Positions 58,177-64,000 of a DNA stretch of 64,000 nt are shown here, piece by piece. Origin of the DNA: Afipia massiliensis (GTDB lineage Bacteria; Pseudomonadota; Alphaproteobacteria; Rhizobiales; Xanthobacteraceae); the NCBI RefSeq assembly GCF_014203115.1, contig NZ_JACHIJ010000002.1, positions 806,001-870,000 of the forward strand, in the 5' to 3' direction. The first letter of the stretch is position 1. Every line of letters starts with the position of its first letter. Both the position numbers and the translations under genes were made by a program. The notes beneath the pieces were generated by a model. The model was given only the letters and a program-made list of their open reading frames with translations. It had not been told where the DNA came from and made no database searches.

Positions 58177-60318
58177 TCATTCGGCGGCGACGGCGTGCGC
58201 GTGCTCGTCTTCGGCCGTCTCGTCAGACTCCTCACCGTCATCGGTGAGGAATTCGGGCAGCGGGTCCGCGGCAGTTCCAGAGTCGTTCGATTCCGACGTG
58301 GTCTCGGCAGGACGCAGCGGCTCGGGGAGCCAGCCGGTGTCGTCGAGCAGCCGCTCGGCCTCCTTCGCCATTTCGCCCTTCTTGAGATGGTCGATGAGCT
58401 GGGCGGAGGATTCGCCTTTGGCTTCACGCACCGCCTCGAGAATGCGGCTCTTGGTGACGCGCCCGAGATAGTTCTCGACCGTCGGCCGCCATCCGGCTTC
58501 CACCATGTTAAGATTGACCGCCCGCACCAGACGATCGGCCTGGTCGAGGCGGCGGCGCAGACCGTGCGACGACACGCCGTTGCCATCGTAACGATCGACC
58601 TTCTCGAACAGCGCGTTCACGCCGAAGGAGACGCAATGCGCGAGCAACGTCGTGCGGCTGGCCTCGTCGAGCGCGGCGAGCCAGTCCCATAATGCGGCTT
58701 CATCGTCCGGCATGTCGGCCGACCAGGCCTTGTGACGCTCGTCGATCGACGTCGCCGAAGCGCTGTCTTTCAAACCAGGTGCCTGCGCCGGCAACTGGAC
58801 GTGCCGGACCGCTGCCTCGATGCAGCCGGGCACATAGGCCGTAAAGAAGGCATCGGTGCAGAGCTTGTGCAGAAGCGCGGTCATCGCAACATGCGGGTTG
58901 TTCGCAAGTGCGTCCCGCAGCGCGAGGGTGCGATGGGCCGTCAGTTCCATGACGAGGCGATCGGGCAACGGTTTGATGCCGTCGTCCTCATCATCGTCGG
59001 CCTCGGGTTGACCGCGGCCGACCGTGATCACGGCGCGGGGTGCGCTCCCCGGTTCGCCACCCTCCACGCGGCCGTCGTCATCATCGCCCTCTTCGCCAGA
59101 TTCGGGCTCCACTAAAGCGGCGCGATACGCCGCTTCGTCCTCGTCGCGCACATAGCCGCGTTCGACCAGAAGTTCTCCTTCGGAGTCGATGCTGACGAAG
59201 GCGCCAGCGTGAACGATTTCCGCCGGGTCGAACACATGGGGACGGTTCTCGAAGGCGGCGATGGCCTCTTCGATTTCGCCGAGGCGGACATCGACCTCGT
59301 CGGGCAGTTCGTCCGCGTCCTGATATTTCGCCTCAAGCGTCGCATATTCGGAGCGCAGCGCGTCGTATGTAGACTGCTCATCGGCGGTGAGGTCGGCCGG
59401 CACGCCCGCAAGTTCGCGCATGCCGTGGTCGTGGCCGTAGGGGAAGCAGATGGCGACATCGATCCACTTCCAGCCTTCGGCCGCGATCGTCTCCGCCTCG
59501 GTCTTCAGCTTGTCGGTGACGAGGCGCTCCAGCAGCGGCACGTCCTGGAGCCAGCCGCCATCATCGCTTTCGAACAGGTCGCGCAGCACTGTGCCGCCGG
59601 CGGCTTCATAAGCCTCGACGCCGACGAATTGTGCCCGCCTGTCGGAGGCGCGAACCGTGCTCTCCGTCAGCATGCGCCGGATCTGGTAAGCCTCGTCGTT
59701 TCCGGATTTGCTGACAGTCTCCCACACCTGCTCCTGGCGGGCGTGATCGCCGGTGACGGTGAACGCCATGAGCTGTTCGAGCGTCATGCCGTCTTCGGCG
59801 TAGACGTCAAGCAGGCTCGGCGCCACGGACGCGAGCCGCAGCCGCTGCTTCACGACATTGACCGAGACGAAGAACCTGGCGGCAATATCCTCGTCGGACT
59901 GCCCCTGCTCGCGGAAAGTCTGGAACGCGCGGAACTGATCGAGAGGATGAAGCGCTGCTCGCTGCACGTTTTCGGCCAGCGAGTCTTCCTCGGCAGAGAC
60001 GTCCGCATCAGCGTCCCGCACGACGCAAGGAACCGGCGCGGTTCTAACGAGACGCTTCTGCTTCACCAGCAGTTCGAGCGCGCGGTAGCGGCGACCGCCC
60101 GCCGGCACCTCGAACATGCCGGTTTCCTGGCCCTCGGCGTCGAGCACCGGCCGGACATTGAGACTCTGCAGCAGGGTCCGCCGCGCGATGTCCTCGGCCA
60201 AATCCTCGATCGAGATTCCGGCCTTGATCCTGCGCACATTGGACTGCGACAGAACCAGTTTATTGAAGGGAATGTCGCGCGACGACGACAGCTTGATCTT
60301 CTGAACGGCCTTTGCCAT
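58177..60318 (-). CDS. ParB/Spo0J-like DNA-binding protein with acidic C-terminal extension
   Basis: Start at 60318 (MAKAVQKIKLSSSRDIPFN), 713 residues. The ParB N-terminal domain (about residues 18-125) has NKLVLSQSNVRRIKAGISIEDLAEDI, VPAGGRRYRALELL and AENVQRAALHPLDQFRAF. A helix-turn-helix (about 150-185, EDIAARFFVSVNVVKQRLRLA) follows. A long C-terminal half with two very acidic stretches (around 430-475 and at the end) is much larger than in chromosomal ParB. No ParA partner is adjacent, so it may act as a CTP-dependent regulator or anti-silencing factor rather than in partition. Confidence 0.9.
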   Translation of the reverse strand: MAKAVQKIKLSSSRDIPFNKLVLSQSNVRRIKAGISIEDLAEDIARRTLLQSLNVRPVLDAEGQETGMFEVPAGGRRYRALELLVKQKRLVRTAPVPCVVRDADADVSAEEDSLAENVQRAALHPLDQFRAFQTFREQGQSDEDIAARFFVSVNVVKQRLRLASVAPSLLDVYAEDGMTLEQLMAFTVTGDHARQEQVWETVSKSGNDEAYQIRRMLTESTVRASDRRAQFVGVEAYEAAGGTVLRDLFESDDGGWLQDVPLLERLVTDKLKTEAETIAAEGWKWIDVAICFPYGHDHGMRELAGVPADLTADEQSTYDALRSEYATLEAKYQDADELPDEVDVRLGEIEEAIAAFENRPHVFDPAEIVHAGAFVSIDSEGELLVERGYVRDEDEAAYRAALVEPESGEEGDDDDGRVEGGEPGSAPRAVITVGRGQPEADDDEDDGIKPLPDRLVMELTAHRTLALRDALANNPHVAMTALLHKLCTDAFFTAYVPGCIEAAVRHVQLPAQAPGLKDSASATSIDERHKAWSADMPDDEAALWDWLAALDEASRTTLLAHCVSFGVNALFEKVDRYDGNGVSSHGLRRRLDQADRLVRAVNLNMVEAGWRPTVENYLGRVTKSRILEAVREAKGESSAQLIDHLKKGEMAKEAERLLDDTGWLPEPLRPAETTSESNDSGTAADPLPEFLTDDGEESDETAEDEHAHAVAAE

Positions 60319-60323
60319 GTCAG

Positions 60324-60377
60324 TGTCTCCGAAACGGGCGGCCGAAAGCCTCTCTCTCGACCTCCAACCCGTCACGG
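60324..60377 (-). promoter_or_regulatory. structured leader before the ParB-like gene
   Basis: On the minus strand CCGTGACGGGTTGGAGGTCG is followed by a purine-rich loop and GGCCGCCCGTTTCGGAGA; GACGGG and CCCGT can pair. The first 18 bases match the ArdC leader at 17 positions. It ends just before the ATG, so it is in the mRNA leader. Confidence 0.65.
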
Positions 60378-60525
60378 AAAACCCACCCTCCTCTCCCTCT
60401 CGCGCGCTTCCGGTGAACGCACACGCCAGAGGCTGCGAACCGCTCCCGTGCCGCGATCCGGCGGGAAGTGATTGTTGGCGGCCGCCGTGGGCGCGCTGCC
60501 GCCATCGGGCGATATCGTCGCCGCG

Positions 60526-60882
60526 ATGTCAGCGAGGCTGAACAAACCGGGCGCGAAAAGATTTCATGTTAGGGGCGGCTCAGTTGTCTTTATGGGGGGC
60601 GTGAGTAGGCCGCCGATGGCTATGTTCGCCCCAACGATAAAGGACCGGGAGCGGTTGCGGATAACAGGCGAAATGGCGGGTCACACAGACAACTTCGAGG
60701 CCGGGACGCGGTTTCGCCTCAGCGAACTGGGAAAGGCGCGGAATCCCAAACAGGCGGCAAAGGTCGGGACGGTGCTTCGGAAAGCCCGGACCAGAAACCA
60801 GGTCATCATCCTGTTCGATGGACACACCACGCCGGTCACGTTCCATCGAACCTACATCGAACCGCTTCCCGCCGGGGAGTAA
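60526..60882 (+). CDS. small basic protein of unknown function
   Basis: The longest plausible start is 60526 (MSARLNKPGAKRFHVRG), 118 residues; a start at 60622 (MFAPTIKDRERL) is an alternative. The C-terminal 60 residues look like a small beta-barrel (FEAGTRFRLSELGKARNP, GTVLRKARTRNQVIILFDGHTTPVTFHRTYIEPL), similar in pattern to KOW/SH3-like proteins seen in rhizobia. It is divergent from the ParB-like gene. Function unknown. Confidence 0.6.
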   Translation: MSARLNKPGAKRFHVRGGSVVFMGGVSRPPMAMFAPTIKDRERLRITGEMAGHTDNFEAGTRFRLSELGKARNPKQAAKVGTVLRKARTRNQVIILFDGHTTPVTFHRTYIEPLPAGE

Positions 60883-60929
60883 ACCGGCCACGTTCCGCCG
60901 TCGGCCGGTTCTGTCGAAGCATCCTGTGA

Positions 60930-61886
60930 TCAGGCCACTTTCCTCTCCTCATCTGGCACATCCCTTGAAGCGTTCCCAGTCGGCAGGAAGCCAAGGATGT
61001 AGTCGGCAGCCTTGCTGGCCTGGCTTGCAGCGCGCACGATCGCCCGGTCATCTTCACGCAGGACATCGAGCCACGAGCCGATATAGTCGGCGTGCCGCAC
61101 GGTCGGAACGATCCCGAGCGAGGCGCAACAGAAAGCCGCATTCAATTCCGCCACGAGTTCCTCGAGCGCATATTTTTTCGTGCCGTAGCTGCCACCAAGA
61201 TCGCGGTTGAGACGCGATGGATGACCGCTGGCATGGCCGAGTTCATGCAGCGCCGTGCGGTGCCAGTTGATCGGCTCGAAATAAGCCGCCGGCGGCGGCA
61301 CCTGCACATAGTCTTCGGACGGCATGTAGAAGGCACGATTGCCGCCGATCCGGAAATCGACGCCGGTCGCCTTGATCAGTGCTTCGACAACCGGCTCGAT
61401 CATGCCGGGCGGCGGCAGCGGCGCTGCAATGGCGATCTCCACCGGCAGATCGTCGCACTGGTCGGTGTTGAACACCGTGAAGCGTTTCAGGAACGGAATG
61501 GCCTGCGCTTCGTCGCCGGTGTCCGCCGCGCGCTTCTTCTCATCATTCGGAATGAAGCGGTCGGCATAGACCACGGTCGTGCCGCGCTCGCCCTTACGGA
61601 CATGGCCGCCGAGCGAGAGCGCCTGGCGGAACGTCAGCCAGCTCTGTCCCGCAAAGCCGCGTTCGATGACGGCACCCCACAGGATCAGGACATTGACGCC
61701 ACTGTATTGCCGGCCGGTGGCGGCATTCTTCGGCACCGCCAGCGCCGCCTTCGCCGCCGCGGTGCCCCACGGCTGGACCCAGGGCACCCGCCCCGCCTCC
61801 AACTCGGCGATGATCTTGCCGGTGACTTCGTCGTAGAGGCTCGCCCGGTCCTTGTCGGCGCGCGCATGAGAATAATATCTGGACAT
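60930..61886 (-). CDS. ardC: ArdC-type antirestriction protein with zincin domain
   Basis: A 318-residue protein with the two ArdC domains. The N-terminal ssDNA-binding DUF1738 part (about residues 12-125) has DEVTGKIIAELEAGRVPWVQPW, GRQYSGVNVLILW, WLTFRQALSLGGHVRKGERGTTVVY. The C-terminal zinc metallopeptidase-like domain (about 160-300) has HRTALHELGHASGHPSRLNRD (HExxH) and ALEELVAELNAAFCCASLGI. It protects incoming single-stranded DNA against restriction after conjugation. A structured leader precedes it. Confidence 0.94.
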   Translation of the reverse strand: MSRYYSHARADKDRASLYDEVTGKIIAELEAGRVPWVQPWGTAAAKAALAVPKNAATGRQYSGVNVLILWGAVIERGFAGQSWLTFRQALSLGGHVRKGERGTTVVYADRFIPNDEKKRAADTGDEAQAIPFLKRFTVFNTDQCDDLPVEIAIAAPLPPPGMIEPVVEALIKATGVDFRIGGNRAFYMPSEDYVQVPPPAAYFEPINWHRTALHELGHASGHPSRLNRDLGGSYGTKKYALEELVAELNAAFCCASLGIVPTVRHADYIGSWLDVLREDDRAIVRAASQASKAADYILGFLPTGNASRDVPDEERKVA

Positions 61887-61890
61887 CGCG

Positions 61891-61943
61891 GATCTCCGCG
61901 ACGGGCGCCGCGAGACTTTCCCGCGACTTCCAACCCGTCACGG
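61891..61943 (-). promoter_or_regulatory. structured leader before ardC
   Basis: On the minus strand CCGTGACGGGTTGGAAGTCG, a loop and CGGCGCCCGTCGCGGAGA, nearly identical in the first block and in arrangement to the leader of the ParB-like gene. GACGGG can pair with CCCGTC. Five bases separate it from the ATG. Confidence 0.65.
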
Positions 61944-62031
61944 CCAATCCGGTCCGCACTCTCACTCTCGCTCAGATCTCCCTGCACCGATCCGCGGAAG
62001 CGGCTTTCTGGTGGTATTGCCGCGAGGACTG

Positions 62032-62128
62032 CGTGAGGGATGGAAGCCCGAAGGGGGAAAACCCGGCTCGCCCGGGGTTTCAGCGTCAGCCGACAGCCCG
62101 GTCCCGACAGGGACACGCCCTCCTCACG
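62032..62128. ncRNA. folded intergenic element, probable structured RNA or transposable repeat
   Basis: Outer arms CGTGAGG (62032-62038) and CCTCACG (62122-62128) close a multi-branch structure. Inside are a hairpin at 62059-62080 (AACCCGG, loop, CCGGGGTT) and a hairpin at 62101-62114 (GTCCC, GACA, GGGAC), with two related GCCCG segments (GGAAGCCCGAA and GACAGCCCGG) beside them. I remember this arrangement from intergenic regions of many proteobacteria but cannot name it. Direction of transcription is not clear. The flanking 61944-62031 and 62129-62356 hold nothing I recognise. Confidence 0.5.
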
Positions 62129-62356
62129 GGAGGCTCTGCAATGTCTAAATGTTGAGGTCATTTTCGCGCCACCGCCGCCAGCACAGAGCGACGTCTCACT
62201 GGGCTTGGAAAACTTATTTTCGAATTCGTTGCGGGTTAGGCTTCTCTCAAGTGTCTTTCTAGTGAGCAGGAATGGCTTGTTTCAGCACCAGCAGTCTTGG
62301 CCAGTGTCTCATCTGGTTGTCTCATTCTTCGCAGGTTCTGCGATCCGGCCGAGCGT

Positions 62357-62551
62357 ATGTCGATGACGGTCGCACTCAAATTCTTCTGTCCGACGGCGCG
62401 CCAGCTTTTCGAAAGCGGGATCTGGATGGATGCCGAAACAGTGAACCGTCAACGCTTGAAGCTTGTTTCGGTTGATTGCCCGCTTTGTAAACGGACCCAC
62501 CGCTTCATGCTGGCGGATGCGCGCCTCGACGACGAAGACGTGGCCTCGTAA
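62357..62551 (+). CDS. small zinc-ribbon-like protein
   Basis: A 64-residue protein (MSMTVALKFFCPTARQLFESG); a start six bases later is equally possible. It contains FFCPTA, then VDCPLCKRTHRFML with a CxxC pair, which could hold zinc. Small proteins of this style are common on rhizobial elements. Function unknown. Confidence 0.6.
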   Translation: MSMTVALKFFCPTARQLFESGIWMDAETVNRQRLKLVSVDCPLCKRTHRFMLADARLDDEDVAS

Positions 62552-62594
62552 GGCCTTTTCCGGGAGCATCCGTCCGATAGCGCGGAAACATCAC

Positions 62595-62963
62595 TCAGCG
62601 GCCCCGGGGAGCAGACGATGCCAACCGGGCGAGCGCCGGTTCAAGCTGATAATACGCGCCCAGAACCCAGACACCGCCTGCGGATGGTGAAACAACGATG
62701 TCGATGTGGGGCGGTGACACCAGCTTGCGCATGCTGGCGGCGAGTGCCTCGGGATCGGGTGCGCGGAAGAATGCGCAAAAAGACGACCACGATCGTTCGG
62801 CAGCAAGGCCTCGACTCTGCATGTCTTCAAGCTCCAGCCACTCGCCGTCAATCTTGGCGAACTGGAGCCGAACGATGTTGGGCAATCCCGGATCGGCAGA
62901 TGAGTCAGGGGACTCGTTCGCTTGTCCGGAGTCGCGGCTTATGGCGGGTCGAAGGGCCGGCAT
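62595..62963 (-). CDS. hypothetical protein
   Basis: A 122-residue soluble protein with VRLQFAKIDGEWLELEDMQ, RSWSSFCAFFRAPDPEALAASMRKL and a final VVSPSAGGVWVLGAYYQLEPALARL. The end looks like a compact beta-alpha unit. No family recognised. Base composition and the regular hydrophobic pattern support coding. Confidence 0.55.
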   Translation of the reverse strand: MPALRPAISRDSGQANESPDSSADPGLPNIVRLQFAKIDGEWLELEDMQSRGLAAERSWSSFCAFFRAPDPEALAASMRKLVSPPHIDIVVSPSAGGVWVLGAYYQLEPALARLASSAPRGR

Positions 62964-63047
62964 CAGACGACAACAATTTCCGGAGTGACGCCGATCCAGG
63001 CTGGAGCGGATGCGCCTCTGCTCAACGGACGGCGGACGGGCATGCCG

Positions 63048-63245
63048 TCACGGCCTCACGTCGTGCAGCGAACGGGTTTCCGCGTCGTAAACACGAATCC
63101 GCAGCGCGGGAAAACGGCGTTTCAATTCTGCGGCTCCGGATTCCGCCCCTTCTTTCGTGCTGAATTCAGTTTTGATTTGACCGTCGATCTCAAGTGCAAA
63201 GCCGATCTTGGATGAAACCGCAGAACGAAGTGGCATGGGAAGCAT
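63048..63245 (-). CDS. hypothetical small protein
   Basis: A 65-residue frame (start 63245 or 63236) reading SKIGFALEIDGQIKTEFSTKEGAESGAAELKRRFPALRIRVYDAETRS. The alternation of strand, helix and strand (EIDGQIKTEF, helix AESGAAELKRRF, IRVYDAE) looks like a genuine small alpha/beta domain. No family recognised. Confidence 0.55.
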   Translation of the reverse strand: MLPMPLRSAVSSKIGFALEIDGQIKTEFSTKEGAESGAAELKRRFPALRIRVYDAETRSLHDVRP

Positions 63246-63506
63246 TCCGGCAAGCAGGACAGATGAGACGAGTTACGGCGAGTCCCGGTGCAGTGACAAG
63301 CTCAATCGGCGCTGTGCAAGCTCCGGCGACTCGGCCATGATGTCTGGATTCCCCTTTATCGGTTTACAGGCGCTGCCCAGGCGAGTGACGCGCGCACCGC
63401 TATTTCTACGCTGTGGCGTCCGTTTCAGCGAACACGGTGCGCCGGCCCTTTTCCCGAATGATCCGACGCTTTAGCTGCTCTGGAGACGTTTGCGTTTCGA
63501 GGCAGT

Positions 63507-63725
63507 ATGCACGATGGACACTGGGCAGAGCGTCGACGACCGCCAGCCGCGACCGTTACGGTTGAAGAACTGGAGGGTTATCTCGATCGGCTGGCACAGA
63601 TCATCGTCCAGGCCGGCAAGAAGGGGGCCGTCTATCTGCCGCTCTACGAGCGACTGGAGAGCGAACTCGAAAAGGCCAAAGCGATGGACGCCCGACTGGC
63701 ACGGGTCCAGGAACGGATCAAATAA
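63507..63725 (+). CDS. hypothetical helical protein near the integrase
   Basis: A 72-residue protein, largely helical (VTVEELEGYLDRLAQIIVQAGKKG, YLPLYERLESELEKAKAMDARLARVQERI). Its end overlaps the last codons of the convergent integrase gene by eight bases. A small helper or toxin/antitoxin type is possible, but nothing specific is seen. Confidence 0.6.
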   Translation: MHDGHWAERRRPPAATVTVEELEGYLDRLAQIIVQAGKKGAVYLPLYERLESELEKAKAMDARLARVQERIK

Positions 63726-64000
63726 TCGTTTCGTCGAAGGGCAATGCGAGTTTCAGCAACTCCGCTTGCCGCCATTCCAGCGATCCACCGGCTCCGTATT
63801 TCGGACGATCGATCGCGTGTCCCATCAGCAAGCGTCTCAACTCATCATCAACGCCGGCGTTCTTGAGGCGGTCCTCGAAGGAATGCCTGAACGAATAGAT
63901 CTTGTGCTTTGGCGTCGGGAAAAGCTCGTTCTCGCGAAAGAACTTGTTGAGCGCAGCCGACATGCTGCTTTCCTTGTCCTTGTATCGCGCAAACCCTTTC
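63718..64000 (-). CDS. tyrosine recombinase (integrase), C-terminal part
   Basis: The frame runs in from beyond the right edge (KGFARYKDKESSM is still in frame) and ends at 63718, giving about 94 residues. It has the box II region YSFRHSFEDRLKNAGVDDELRRLLMGHAIDRPKYGAG: His-x-x-Arg-like RHSF, the GH pair, and a Tyr in PKYGAG as candidate nucleophile. It is the catalytic end of the element's integrase, so the element boundary and attachment site should lie close, most likely just outside the window. Confidence 0.88.
   Translation of the reverse strand, partial: KGFARYKDKESSMSAALNKFFRENELFPTPKHKIYSFRHSFEDRLKNAGVDDELRRLLMGHAIDRPKYGAGGSLEWRQAELLKLALPFDETII

Noticed and set aside
60324-62128. CRISPR array or phage repeat cluster in the leader-rich right end
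   Set aside because: Only two or three dispersed leader copies occur, each tied to a gene start, with no regular spacers.

Overview
The window looks like accessory DNA from an alphaproteobacterium of the Hyphomicrobiales, most plausibly the Bradyrhizobium/Nitrobacter/Afipia branch. This rests on the GC-rich coding and on a conjugation and excision gene set of the type known from Mesorhizobium symbiosis islands (relaxase with DUF3363, DUF736, DUF2840, TraF peptidase, RdfS/FseA/QseM/QseC-like regulators, strawberry-notch helicase, ArdC). The genus is an inference. No rRNA, tRNA or CRISPR array was seen.

Bases 1 to 9.2 kb are a metal/redox stress island. A bufferin (gigABCD-type) operon runs leftwards: DUF2282 precursor, DUF692 iron enzyme, DUF2063 partner, DoxX, and the start of an ECF sigma factor cut by the window edge. 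Next come a thioredoxin-CcdA operon that also encodes a secreted peptide of NPCAPKG repeats, a peroxiredoxin, a TlpA-like protein, a DUF6789 membrane protein, a GDCCVxC mini-protein, a dehalogenase broken by one stop codon, and an exported protein. Five of the transcription starts carry the same two-box promoter (GTAACY, 15-16 bases, CGAA), which points to one ECF sigma regulon, probably run by the sigma factor at the left edge.

Bases 9.3 to 39.6 kb, all on the minus strand, hold a two-partner secretion island. At its head are a TpsB/FhaC transporter, an ExbB fused to DUF2341 and LamG domains, ExbD, TonB, a Porin_5 protein, a coiled-coil protein, a parvulin-type isomerase and a YbjN protein. 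These precede a 4102-residue filamentous haemagglutinin. Downstream are further TonB-C proteins, a lytic transglycosylase, a DUF2167 protein with a broken M50 protease, an STN-TonB hybrid, and a FecI/FecR pair with no TonB receptor. The layout suggests an adhesin export system with its own proton-motive-force transducer and surface signalling. I know of no experimental account of it.

Bases 39.7 to 64 kb are the backbone of an integrative and conjugative element: CopG, TraG/VirD4, relaxase, transglycosylase, DUF736, TraF, DUF2840, an RdfS-like excisionase, a split FseA-like activator that needs a +1 frameshift, a QseM-like antiactivator and a divergent QseC-like repressor. These are followed by DUF736, a DUF2493 protein, a Toprim protein, a methyltransferase-helicase giant, a ParB-like protein, ArdC, small unknown genes and the C-terminal end of a tyrosine recombinase running off the right edge. 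The mating-pair (trb) genes expected next to traG are not in the window; the secretion island sits where they would normally start, so it may be cargo. Several right-end genes share structured leader sequences, and a folded, apparently non-coding element lies near 62.1 kb.
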